Shown: one piece after another, positions 13,423 through 22,172 of the stretch
Layout of the letters: every line of letters starts with the position of its first letter
Position numbering within the stretch: the first letter of the stretch is position 1
DNA from: Pseudomonadota bacterium
Lineage (GTDB): Bacteria > Pseudomonadota > Gammaproteobacteria > Steroidobacterales > Steroidobacteraceae
Reading direction: 5' to 3'
Length of the DNA: 64,000 nt
Assembly (NCBI GenBank): GCA_016713725.1
Contig: JADJOO010000006.1
Coordinates: 268,284-332,283, forward strand
The notes under the pieces: generated by a model
What the model was told of the DNA's origin: nothing
Seen by the model: only the letters and a program-made list of their open reading frames with translations
Databases searched by the model: none
Translations under genes and position numbers: made by a program

Positions 13423-14322
13423 ATGCCGATCGCGGAAGACAACGGGCTCCGGTTCGATTACCAGTCGTCCGGCGCGCTCGACGCGCCGGCGATCCTGCTG
13501 GTCCAGGGCCTCGGCATGCCCGCTGCGATGTGGCCCGACGTTTTCGTCCAGACCCTGGTGGCCGACGGCTACCGGGTCGTGACCTTCGACAACCGCGATT
13601 GCGGCGGCTCGTCGCGCATGGCGGATGCCGGCGTGCCGAACATTGCACGGGCGATGTCACGAGCACTGCTGCGCCGACCAGTCACCGCGCCTTACAACCT
13701 TAGCGACATGGCGGAGGACACGCGGGTCGTCCTCGATGCGGCGGGCATAGAACGTGTTCACGTTGTCGGCGTCTCGATGGGAGGCATGATCGCACAGGTC
13801 TTCTCGGCGAAGTACCCGCAGCGCGTGCGCACCCTGACCTCGATCATGTCCACGACGGGCAATCCGCGGCCCAGCATCGCGCTCGGCAAAGCACGGGCGT
13901 TGCGCGCCTTGCTGCGGCGCCCACCGCCCAACCCCACTCTCGAACAGGCCGTCGACCACCTGCTGTTTGTGTTCGGTGTCATCGGCAGTCCGGGTTTTCA
14001 ACAACACACCGCGCAACTGCGACCGCACTTCGAGCGGGTCGCACGCCGCGGCCTGTATCCGGCAGGCACGTCGCGGCAGCTCGCGGCGATCCTCGCTTCA
14101 GGCGACCGGCGTGGGATGCTGCACGGAATCACGGCGCCCACGCTCGTAATCCACGGTGCGGACGATCCCTTGGTGCGCACCGCTGGCGGTCGCGACACGG
14201 CCGCCAACATTCGCGGTGCGCGACTCAAGCTCATTCCCGGGATGGGTCACGACTTCCCGCCGGCACTCATGTCGGGTATCGCCGTGATGATCGCGGAGCA
14301 CTGCCGCTCAGACCACGGCTGA
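13423..14322 (+). CDS. Alpha/beta-fold hydrolase
   Basis: Protein of 299 residues with an alpha/beta hydrolase fold close to epoxide hydrolase/lactonase-type enzymes. Visible landmarks are the oxyanion region VQGLGMPAAMW, the strand-turn motif FDNRDCGGSS, nucleophile elbow GVSMGG, acid Asp in IHGADDPLV and base His in PGMGHDFP. The DNRDxGxS motif is found in many uncharacterised members of this family. No signal peptide is present. The start lies 13 bases after the FKBP stop. The 3' end overlaps the converging GTPase gene by 15 bases (14308-14322). Substrate cannot be predicted. Confidence 0.88.
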   Translation: MPIAEDNGLRFDYQSSGALDAPAILLVQGLGMPAAMWPDVFVQTLVADGYRVVTFDNRDCGGSSRMADAGVPNIARAMSRALLRRPVTAPYNLSDMAEDTRVVLDAAGIERVHVVGVSMGGMIAQVFSAKYPQRVRTLTSIMSTTGNPRPSIALGKARALRALLRRPPPNPTLEQAVDHLLFVFGVIGSPGFQQHTAQLRPHFERVARRGLYPAGTSRQLAAILASGDRRGMLHGITAPTLVIHGADDPLVRTAGGRDTAANIRGARLKLIPGMGHDFPPALMSGIAVMIAEHCRSDHG

Positions 14323-15813
14323 CCCGCCCTGCCCCGTCGACGCGAGCCTGCCGCGAAAAAATGCAGCAGGCCCGGGATAAAGCTGCGTCAGCACCTCGGC
14401 CAGCAGAGCGAGAATGACCGAATCGAGGTGGGCGCGCGACGCGTCCTCCTGTCGCATCCCGGGCCACAGGGTCTCGTACTCCGCCGCGCGCCGTGCGAGC
14501 GCAGCGGAGACGACGGCTTGCCACCGCGGCGCCGGATCACTGGCGGCAAAGTCGCCACGGCCGCGGCCAAAATGCGCAACTGCGAGGTAACGGATGATCG
14601 CCGCCCCGAGCCGAGCCGCCAGGAACTCGTCCGACCAGCGCACCATGCCGCCTGCCAACCCGCGTTCCTCGTTATAACGTTGCGCGAGCTTGCGCGCCCC
14701 GAGTGCACCGGCGATGCCACCGAGAATCGCGCCCGCTCCGAACGTCAGCCCGCCGGCAGCGACGTCCGCCGCCAGACCGCCAACCGCACCGGTGACAAGG
14801 CCGCCCCAGAGGCCGGCCTTGTCGGCATCCGGCGCGCGCCGGGTTTCGAATTCCGTCGTGACCTGTCGCAGGATGTCTTCGCTGGCCGTGCCCGTGAGGC
14901 CGTGCAGCGTGACGAGTTCTGCGGTGCATGCGCGCACGGAATCATCGAGACGATCGAGCATGTCCTGGCGGGCACGCGACTCCTCGACACCGAGCGCGTC
15001 GGTCGCACCGCCCTGCAATGCGCGGCTCACTTTGTCCGCGAGCTTTGCCTCCGGTAGCTGCACCGTGTCCCGCGCGAGGCCCTGCAATTGCCGGGCAATG
15101 ACGGCCGCGCTCTGCCGCAGCACATCGAGGTCACGATCGCGCCATGCCGCGACGATCCGTTCGAACGCAGGGCGTTGCCGCTCGTCCAGGCAATCTGCAA
15201 TGGCATCGAGCAGGGCGTGCTCCTGCAGCCAGCAGCGCGCGAAGGCATCGAAAGTCAGCACCCGGCGCGTACCTTCCGCATCGTGCCGCCGCAGCACCGC
15301 GCTCCACGCCTCAGTGAGTTGCCGTTCAAGCGCGGTGTCGAGGCGGGTGCCGACTTGATTCAACAGCACGAGGGTCGGTTTGCCGAGCCAGTCGAGAATG
15401 TGCAGTTCCGGCTCGACGTAGCCGGCGGTGGTCGGTTCCTCCGTCGCGTTGACGACGTACAGCACGACGTCCGCTGACTCGCGTGCCGCTCGCATGGCCT
15501 GCTGGCTGCACCAGAATGCACGGTCCGCAAACCGATCCCACACTTGCGAGAGAAACCAGCCAACCGGCTGGCCGCTGGCAGCCAGGCGCCGCTGCAGGCG
15601 CACGCTGTCGCCGAACCCGGGCGTGTCCCACAGCACCAGTTCGTCACCGGCCGAGCTGCGCATCAGGACGTGCGATTCGGCGATCTCGGTGACGTGGGCT
15701 CGGTCCATGACAGCGCCAATGTCCCGCCGCAGCAGCGTGCGTGCCAGCGTCGTCTTGCCGACGTTCGTGTGCGACAGCAGGGCAAGGCTGACGGTCGTCA
15801 CGGAATCGCTCAT
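14308..15813 (-). CDS. DUF3482-type membrane-associated GTPase
   Basis: Protein of 501 residues. The N-terminal G domain shows SHTNVGKTTLARTLL (G1 P-loop), WDTPGFGDS (G3) and LLNQVGT (NKxD-like G4, here NQVG). A long alpha-helical region follows, then a Gly-rich hydrophobic segment (GAVGGLAADVAAGGLTFGAG, about residue 340) likely to insert in or touch the membrane. This matches the DUF3482 GTPase family. The ATG at 15811-15813 overlaps the stop of the DUF2868 gene (ATGA), so the two are translationally coupled; that pairing is recurrent in proteobacteria. A longer open frame upstream to 16059 overlaps DUF2868 and is rejected. Function unknown, possibly stress- or envelope-related. Confidence 0.85.
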   Translation of the reverse strand: MSDSVTTVSLALLSHTNVGKTTLARTLLRRDIGAVMDRAHVTEIAESHVLMRSSAGDELVLWDTPGFGDSVRLQRRLAASGQPVGWFLSQVWDRFADRAFWCSQQAMRAARESADVVLYVVNATEEPTTAGYVEPELHILDWLGKPTLVLLNQVGTRLDTALERQLTEAWSAVLRRHDAEGTRRVLTFDAFARCWLQEHALLDAIADCLDERQRPAFERIVAAWRDRDLDVLRQSAAVIARQLQGLARDTVQLPEAKLADKVSRALQGGATDALGVEESRARQDMLDRLDDSVRACTAELVTLHGLTGTASEDILRQVTTEFETRRAPDADKAGLWGGLVTGAVGGLAADVAAGGLTFGAGAILGGIAGALGARKLAQRYNEERGLAGGMVRWSDEFLAARLGAAIIRYLAVAHFGRGRGDFAASDPAPRWQAVVSAALARRAAEYETLWPGMRQEDASRAHLDSVILALLAEVLTQLYPGPAAFFRGRLASTGQGGSAVV

Positions 15814-17351
15814 GCGGCTGCACGCCGGCAACTGCGAAGCACCTGATCGACGATTGCCCGGGGCACCTCGCCTCCGGCAGGGATCGAACCGAAATCCAGC
15901 GTGCACGCCTCGAACCCGTGTGCGCGCACGAAATCGCGCCACGCCGTGCGGCGCTGCTCGATCCGGACCGTGAGCGAGGCATCGCCACCGAAATGAGCGA
16001 GAAACGGGGCTTCGTCGACGAAGATGAGCCAGCGTGAGCCGGCCTTGGCGCGCAACCAACGGTCCTGCGCCAGCTGCAGGATCCGTCCGTGGTTCTCGAC
16101 CTCGGGCGTGGCGGCGAGGCTGAAGAGCAGGATCTCGAGATCACTTGCGGCGCCGCTGGCCGGCGTGCTGAAGCGTTCCTCCTCGCCGTACGCAACCGCA
16201 GGCGCAAATTCGATGCGGGAATCCGCGCCGAATGCCGCACGCAGCACGCGCTGCACGCCTTGCTCTGAAGCGGCAGCAGGCTGGTAGGCGAAGCACGTCA
16301 GCCGCGTCGTTTGCGCGGGTAAAGCGGCATCGCTGGCACCCAGGGTGCGGCGCGCATAGGGCAGCAATGATTCCGGCGCCGCCAGCTTCGCGCCGGCGCG
16401 CGTCAGGCGCAGTGTCGCCGTCAGCGCCAGCAGCAAGCGAGGCACGATGACGTAAAAGATGGCCGTGGCGGCCATGAGATGGATCCACGGCGCCGCTGGA
16501 CCGCCGCCCTCGCCGTTGCGCCAGTGCAGTGACGCAACCGCGACGTCGTCCGCGGGCAGCTGGATGCCGGTAATCACCGAGGCCGGACCGTAGATCATTC
16601 CCAGCAGTACACGAACCTGTTCTGCCCCAAGGAACGTGCTCTCCCAGCCGGCGCGGTACTCGAGGGCAATGCCGCGCAGGTAAAAGCCGGCGATCAGGCC
16701 GAGCGCGACGACTGCCGAGCCGAAATGAAACAGCCGTTTGCCCTGCCACACGAGCAGCGGCTGGGCGATTGGCCACCATTCGTCGGAAAAGCGACGCAGC
16801 GCCGCCGACAGCGGCCGGTGATAGAAGGAAGACTGCTTGATCAGTCTCGCTGCACGCTGCCAGGTCCAACGCGCAGGCCACAAGGTCCAACCGGGCAACA
16901 TCGACGTGGAACCTGCAGGCGGGGCAGGTTCGCGGCGCAGTGAGGACACCGCCAGCACTGCGTAGACGACCAGGTTCCACAGCACCACGCCAAGCAAGGG
17001 GAACGCCAGGATCTCGATCCGCACGCGACTGTCGAGGAGCGACAGCGCGAGACCCAGCCCGAACGCGGCGAGCAGGACGAGCCCGCCCACGCCCGCGAGT
17101 TGCGATTCGAGGCCGACCGCCCTGGTGACGACAGGGTGGCGCTCCGCCAGTTTCGCCCGCAACGAGTCGGCTCGCGTTGCCAGCACCTGCCAGGCGTGAA
17201 CCGCACCATCACCGTTGCCGGCCGGGTGTCGACGCAGCGCGTCGCGCGTCGCGGCATCGCGCTCGGCGAGCGGCAGGACCGAGCCGTCCGGGTCCTGCTC
17301 TTCGACATTCTTGACCAGCAGGATTGATCGCAGGGAATTCGCGTCGTACAT
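15810..17351 (-). CDS. DUF2868 domain membrane protein
   Basis: Protein of 513 residues, partner of the DUF3482 GTPase. Predicted membrane segments lie at about residues 85-105 (GGLVLLAAFGLGLALSLL), 115-135 (FPLLGVVLWNLVVYAVLAVS), 215-230 (HFGSAVVALGLIAGFYL) and 295-315 (ATAIFYVIVPRLLLALTATL). The C-terminal third is soluble, with LIFVDEAPFLAHFGG and ending near DQVLRSC. I start at the ATG at 17349-17351 rather than the TTG three codons upstream. Family function is not established. The stop overlaps the next start by four bases. Confidence 0.82.
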   Translation of the reverse strand: MYDANSLRSILLVKNVEEQDPDGSVLPLAERDAATRDALRRHPAGNGDGAVHAWQVLATRADSLRAKLAERHPVVTRAVGLESQLAGVGGLVLLAAFGLGLALSLLDSRVRIEILAFPLLGVVLWNLVVYAVLAVSSLRREPAPPAGSTSMLPGWTLWPARWTWQRAARLIKQSSFYHRPLSAALRRFSDEWWPIAQPLLVWQGKRLFHFGSAVVALGLIAGFYLRGIALEYRAGWESTFLGAEQVRVLLGMIYGPASVITGIQLPADDVAVASLHWRNGEGGGPAAPWIHLMAATAIFYVIVPRLLLALTATLRLTRAGAKLAAPESLLPYARRTLGASDAALPAQTTRLTCFAYQPAAASEQGVQRVLRAAFGADSRIEFAPAVAYGEEERFSTPASGAASDLEILLFSLAATPEVENHGRILQLAQDRWLRAKAGSRWLIFVDEAPFLAHFGGDASLTVRIEQRRTAWRDFVRAHGFEACTLDFGSIPAGGEVPRAIVDQVLRSCRRAAA

Positions 17352-17455
17352 TGGGCTCAAACCACGGTTTTCCTCAGCTGTTCCCCGGCGGCCAGTCTAG
17401 CAAGACCTCGCTTCCTCCAGGCCCGTGGTATTTTGCGCGGCCGAGGAGTCCCGCC

Positions 17456-19330
17456 GTGTTCCGTCGATTCGAACGCCTGGTCGAAACCTATCCCGACACC
17501 AAGCCGGCTACCCCGCCGCGCACGTTTTTTGCCTTCCTGTGGCAGTCCTCCGCCGGCCTGCGGCCGTACATCCTGCTGATGACGCTTTGCACGGCCGTCA
17601 TCGGCGCGTTCGAGGCCATGCTGTTCGCGATGCTCGGGCAACTCGTCGACTGGCTGGCGAATGTCGAACCCTCCCGGCTCTGGGCCACGCAGCGTCAGAA
17701 CTTCCTGCTGTTGATCGGGGTCCTGGCCGCCAGCCCGCTGGTCGTCGGGCTGTTCGCCCTGCTCAAGTACCAGGTGTTGTTCGCGAACTTCCCGATGCGG
17801 CTGCGCTGGAACTTCCACCGGTTGATGCTCGGCCAGAGCATGAGCTTCTACCAGGACGAGTTCGCGGGCCGCGTCGCGACCAAGGTGATGCAGACGGCGC
17901 TCGCCGTGCGCGACGCATGGCTCACCGCCACGGACATCCTCGCGTTCATTGTCATCTACTTCGTGACCATGCTCGCGATCGTAGGGACGTTCGACCTGCG
18001 CATGCTCGCCCCGTTCGTCGGCTGGCTCGTGCTGTACTCGGTGAGCCTGGTCTACTTCGTGCCGCGCCTGGGGAAAGTTGCCGCGGCGCAGGCGGACGCG
18101 CGCTCCCTGATGACCGGGCGCGTGACCGACGCATACACCAACGTCGCGACCGTGAAGCTGTTTTCGCATGCGAGCCGCGAAGCCAGCTTTGCGCGCGCCT
18201 CGATGCAGGAATTCATGCAGACGGCCTATGCGCAGGGCCGCCTGGTGAGCGGGTTCGAGATCATCAACCACGTGCTCAGCATGGTGTTGATTGCTGCTAC
18301 CGCCGGCGTGGCCCTGTGGCTGTGGGTGCAGGGCGAAGTGGGTGTGGGCGCCGTCGCCGCCGCGAGCGCCATGGCGCTGCGCCTGAACGGCCTCGCGCAC
18401 TGGATCATGTGGGAAGTCGCCTCGCTGTTCGAACACGTGGGCACGGTCGAGGACGGCATGCGCACTTTGTCCCGCGCGCATACGGTGGTCGACGCGCCGG
18501 ATGCAAAGCCGCTTCGTGTCACACGCGGCGAGATCACCTTCGAGCACGTCACGTTCGCCTACGGCGGCAAACGCACCGTCGTGGACGACCTGTGCCTGCA
18601 CATCCAGCCGGGCGAGAAGATCGGCCTGGTCGGGCGATCCGGCGCCGGCAAGAGCACGATCGTCAACCTGCTGCTGCGTTTCTACGACGTCGAGCAGGGC
18701 GCGATCCTGATCGACGGGCAGAACATTTCTGACGTGACCCAGGACAGCCTGCGCGCACAGATCGGGATGGTCACCCAGGACACTTCGCTGCTGCACCGTT
18801 CGGTACGGGACAACATCGTCTACGGACGGCCCGATGCCGGAGACGAAACGATGATCGCGGCCGCCAGGCGTGCCGAGGCGCACGAATTCATCGAGAGCCT
18901 GTCCGACGTCAAGGGCAGGCGCGGTTACGACGCACACGTCGGCGAGCGCGGCGTGAAGCTGAGCGGCGGCCAGCGCCAGCGCATTGCGATCGCGCGCGTC
19001 ATGCTGAAAGATGCGCCGATCCTGCTGCTCGACGAGGCGACGAGCGCACTCGACAGCGAAGTCGAGAACGCGATCCAGCAGAGTCTCTACCGGCTCATGG
19101 AAGGCAAGACCGTCGTCGCCATCGCGCACCGCCTGTCGACGATCGCGGCGATGGACCGTCTCGTCGTCATGGACAAGGGTCGCATCGTCGAGGAAGGCGA
19201 TCACCGCTCACTGCTGGAACAAGGCGGACTGTACGCGCGCCTGTGGGCGCATCAGAGCGGCGGTTTCCTCGGCGAAGACGCAGACGACGAAGAATCCATC
19301 GCCGCGCCGCGCACTGCTGCGGCGGGCTGA
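17456..19330 (+). CDS. ABC transporter, fused permease and ATPase (exporter type)
   Basis: Half-transporter of 624 residues. An N-terminal six-helix export domain (about residues 40-340) is followed by an ATPase with Walker A GRSGAGKST, Q-loop GMVTQDTSLLH, signature LSGGQRQRIAIAR, Walker B ILLLDEATSALDSE and switch His in AIAHRLST. It resembles MsbA-like and uncharacterised multidrug/lipid exporters that act as homodimers. The start is a GTG at 17456-17458 because GAGGAG sits eight bases upstream and it yields a normal N-terminus; the in-frame TTG at 17324 would overlap the divergent DUF2868 gene. Substrate not predictable. A DUF885 gene follows after 24 bases and may share its transcript. 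Confidence 0.92.
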   Translation: MFRRFERLVETYPDTKPATPPRTFFAFLWQSSAGLRPYILLMTLCTAVIGAFEAMLFAMLGQLVDWLANVEPSRLWATQRQNFLLLIGVLAASPLVVGLFALLKYQVLFANFPMRLRWNFHRLMLGQSMSFYQDEFAGRVATKVMQTALAVRDAWLTATDILAFIVIYFVTMLAIVGTFDLRMLAPFVGWLVLYSVSLVYFVPRLGKVAAAQADARSLMTGRVTDAYTNVATVKLFSHASREASFARASMQEFMQTAYAQGRLVSGFEIINHVLSMVLIAATAGVALWLWVQGEVGVGAVAAASAMALRLNGLAHWIMWEVASLFEHVGTVEDGMRTLSRAHTVVDAPDAKPLRVTRGEITFEHVTFAYGGKRTVVDDLCLHIQPGEKIGLVGRSGAGKSTIVNLLLRFYDVEQGAILIDGQNISDVTQDSLRAQIGMVTQDTSLLHRSVRDNIVYGRPDAGDETMIAAARRAEAHEFIESLSDVKGRRGYDAHVGERGVKLSGGQRQRIAIARVMLKDAPILLLDEATSALDSEVENAIQQSLYRLMEGKTVVAIAHRLSTIAAMDRLVVMDKGRIVEEGDHRSLLEQGGLYARLWAHQSGGFLGEDADDEESIAAPRTAAAG

Positions 19331-19354
19331 CGCTCACCGGCTTCCGGAGGACGC

Positions 19355-21112
19355 ATGTGCAGGATCCTGTTCGCACTCATGGCGGGACTACTTGTGACTT
19401 TCCAGTTTGTCCACGCGACCGATCTCGCAGCCGGTACCGATGGCATCGCAGCGATCGTCAAGGATTTCGACGCATTCAACCGCGCGCAGGATCCGATTCG
19501 TGCAGCCCAGCGCGGCGACAAGGAGGCCGCGCGCATCTGGCCGGACAATTCGCCGCCGGCCATCGCTGCACGCAAGGCCGCATACCAGGCTCTTCAGCGT
19601 CGACTGCAATCCCTGCCAGCCAGGGGCCTGGCCGGCGAAGACGACCTCAACCGCCAGTTGCTGCTCGACCGCGTCAGCCTCGCGCTCGATGGCCTCGCTT
19701 TCGATGAGGAGCGCATGCCCTTCATCAGCGGCGACGGCTTCTACACGACGGCGGACTATGCCGCGCTCAACACGGTGCTTGGCGACGAAGCAGCGGCGGA
19801 CGCCTGGATCGCGCGGCTCGAGGCACTGCCCGCCTACTACGCGCGCGAGACGGAGAACCTGCGTCGCGGCATCAGGACCGGCATGACGCAACCGCCACGC
19901 ACGGTCGAGCGCGCCATTGCGGACGTGCGCGGGCAGGTTGCCCAGACGGACGACAAGACGCCGCTGCTTGCCCCCTTCCGCAGCGTGCCACAGTCGTTTC
20001 CGGCAGACCGGCGCGCGGTTCTCGAGGCCCGCGCCCGCAGCGTCCTGCACGCGCAGGTACGACCCGCCCAGCAGGCGCTGCTGCATTTCCTGGAGCACGA
20101 GTACCTGCCCGCCGCGCGAGCGGACATTGGCATCGGCAGCGTGCCGCAGGGCAAGGAGTACTACGCGTACCTCGCCCGTCGGCACACGTCGACAGTGAAG
20201 ACACCGGCCGAGATTCATGCGCTCGGCGAAAGTGAAGTGCAGCGCATCCGGGCCCGGATGGACCAGGCCATCGCCAAGGCGGGATTCAAGGGGACATTCC
20301 AGGAGTTCCTCGTGTCGGTGCGCAAGGACCCCCGATTTTATGTCGGCGCGGCCGAGTACGGCGAAAAGTGCAGTGAGGTCGCGAAGCGTGCGGATTTTGC
20401 GATGCCGAAGTACTTCGGAAAGCTGCCGCGCCTCTCCTACGGCGTGCTGCCGATGCCCGCCGGCCTGGAAAGCAGCGCCAATGGCTATCTGCCCGGCGCA
20501 CCCGAGCAAGGCGTTGCGGGCATGGTGGTCTACAAGCCCTGGATGGCGGAAAAGATGCCTACCTTCGGCATCCCGGCCTGGGTGCTGCACGAAGGCGTTC
20601 CCGGCCACCACCATCAGATCTCGCTGAGCCAGGAACTCACGGACTTGCCCGAGTTCCGGCGCGCCGACGACGTGACCGCCTACGTCGAAGGCTGGGGACT
20701 GTATTCAGAGTACCTGGGCGAGGAGATGGGGATCTACCGCGACGCGTACGAACAGTTCGGAAGGCTCTCGCTCGAAATCTGGCGCGCGTGCCGGCTGGTG
20801 GTCGACACCGGCATGCACGTGATGGGCTGGTCGCGCGAACGGGCGATGGCCTGCCTGCAGGAGAACAGCGCGCTCGCCCCGGCGGAAATCGCGTTCGAGA
20901 TCGACCGCTACATCGCCTGGCCCGGCCAGGCACTCGCCTACAAGATCGGCGAGTTGAAAATCATCGAACTCCGCCAGCGGGCAGCAACGCGGCTCGGGGC
21001 GAAATTCGACCTGCGCGAATTCCACGACCTGGTCCTGGGCGCAGGGCCGATGCCGCTCGACCTGCTTGAAGCCCGCGTCGACCGCTGGATCGAGGCGCGG
21101 ACGGCTCGATGA
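19355..21112 (+). CDS. DUF885 family protein, exported peptidase-like
   Basis: Protein of 585 residues with an N-terminal signal peptide (MCRILFALMAGLLVTFQFVHA). The DUF885 hallmark HEGVPGHHHQISLSQEL near residue 412 is a variant of the HExxPGHHxQ motif and suggests a zinc-dependent hydrolase; EGWGLYSEYLGEEMG about 40 residues later is the second conserved block and probably supplies another metal ligand. PGQALAYKIGELKI is also typical. Homologues are exported hydrolases, some with peptidase activity; a substrate is not known here. It converges on the cation transporter gene with a 36-base gap. Confidence 0.85.
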   Translation: MCRILFALMAGLLVTFQFVHATDLAAGTDGIAAIVKDFDAFNRAQDPIRAAQRGDKEAARIWPDNSPPAIAARKAAYQALQRRLQSLPARGLAGEDDLNRQLLLDRVSLALDGLAFDEERMPFISGDGFYTTADYAALNTVLGDEAAADAWIARLEALPAYYARETENLRRGIRTGMTQPPRTVERAIADVRGQVAQTDDKTPLLAPFRSVPQSFPADRRAVLEARARSVLHAQVRPAQQALLHFLEHEYLPAARADIGIGSVPQGKEYYAYLARRHTSTVKTPAEIHALGESEVQRIRARMDQAIAKAGFKGTFQEFLVSVRKDPRFYVGAAEYGEKCSEVAKRADFAMPKYFGKLPRLSYGVLPMPAGLESSANGYLPGAPEQGVAGMVVYKPWMAEKMPTFGIPAWVLHEGVPGHHHQISLSQELTDLPEFRRADDVTAYVEGWGLYSEYLGEEMGIYRDAYEQFGRLSLEIWRACRLVVDTGMHVMGWSRERAMACLQENSALAPAEIAFEIDRYIAWPGQALAYKIGELKIIELRQRAATRLGAKFDLREFHDLVLGAGPMPLDLLEARVDRWIEARTAR

Positions 21113-21148
21113 GGTCGACTCGGCGCAAACGCAGCGGAAGCAGCTGCG

Positions 21149-22147
21149 TCAGCGCTCGAACTCGACCGTGACGTGCACCAGTTCCTCGTGCACGGCAAGT
21201 GCCGAGCGCACTTCGGCGGCATGCATCGCCTGCGCGTGGGCGAGGTGCACGATGCAGGCGTACTTGCCCCGCCCTACGCGCCACACGTGCAGATCGCGAA
21301 GTTGCGGTGTGCCAGGCAATGCAGCGATGACCTCGCGTACTTCCTGCACGACCGGCGAATCCATTTCGGCATCGAGCAGCACGCGACCGGTGTCGCGTAG
21401 CAATCCGACCGCCCAGCGCCCGACCAGCACGGTGCCAACGATCCCCATCACTGGATCGAGCCAGGTCGCACCGAAGTATTTGCCGCCCGCCAGTGCGATG
21501 ATCGCCAGCACCGAAGTGGCGGCGTCCGCCACGACGTGGAGGTAGGCCGAGCGCAGGTTCAGGTCGTGATGGTGCGCATGGCCGTCGTTGCCGTGGTCGT
21601 GCGCATGATGCCCGTGCCCATGATGCCGCTTGCCGGAATCGTGCCCGGTCGACAGCAGCCAGGCTGACAGTACATTGACCGCGAGACCGAGGATGGCGAC
21701 CGGTATGGCCTCGTCGAAACGGATGGGCGCCGGGTTGAAGAGCCGGGACACGGACTCGATCCCCATGTAGGCGGCGACACCGACCAGGAACACCGCGCTG
21801 GTGTAGCCGCCGAGCACCTCGATCTTCCACGTGCCGAACGCGAAGCGCGGGTCGTGGGCATGGCGTCGCGCCAGGTAATACGCGCCCGCCGAGACGCCGA
21901 GCGCCAGGGCGTGCGAGCTCATGTGCCAGCCATCGGCCAGCAGCGCCATGGAACCGAGCACGGTGCCTGCGGCAATCTCGATGACCATCATCACCAGCGT
22001 GAGCCACATCACCTGGCGCGTGCGGCGCTCGGCAACCGGATTGCTGGTGTCGAAAACGTGGACGTGCGCGTCGTGACGGCCGGTCGGTGACATGCTGGAA
22101 CCCGTGCGATCGCGCGCCGCCCACGGCAGCGCTGCGAAGCACCGCAT
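21149..22147 (-). CDS. dmeF: CDF-family Co/Ni/Cd/Zn efflux transporter, DmeF-like
   Basis: Cation diffusion facilitator of about 332 residues. Six membrane helices are visible. Metal-binding site A residues lie in SMALLADGWHMSSHA (helix II, DxxxH) and in LHVVADAATSVLA (helix V, HxxxD). A His-rich cytoplasmic loop (GHGHHAHDHGNDGHAHHHD) lies between helices IV and V. The N-terminal HDAHVHVFD and FGTWKIEVLGGY resemble DmeF. The C-terminal soluble domain ends in ELVHVTVEFER. The start at 22147 has AAAGG seven bases upstream; ATG 22093 (MSPTGRHD) is an alternative. It begins 25 bases after the acyl-CoA dehydrogenase stop, same strand. Confidence 0.85.
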   Translation of the reverse strand: MRCFAALPWAARDRTGSSMSPTGRHDAHVHVFDTSNPVAERRTRQVMWLTLVMMVIEIAAGTVLGSMALLADGWHMSSHALALGVSAGAYYLARRHAHDPRFAFGTWKIEVLGGYTSAVFLVGVAAYMGIESVSRLFNPAPIRFDEAIPVAILGLAVNVLSAWLLSTGHDSGKRHHGHGHHAHDHGNDGHAHHHDLNLRSAYLHVVADAATSVLAIIALAGGKYFGATWLDPVMGIVGTVLVGRWAVGLLRDTGRVLLDAEMDSPVVQEVREVIAALPGTPQLRDLHVWRVGRGKYACIVHLAHAQAMHAAEVRSALAVHEELVHVTVEFER

Positions 22148-22172
22148 TATGCCGCCTTTCCGCCGGGCAACC

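Noticed and set aside
17357..19204. 615-codon open frame antisense to the ABC transporter
   Set aside because: No domain; the transporter on the other strand has every ABC motif.
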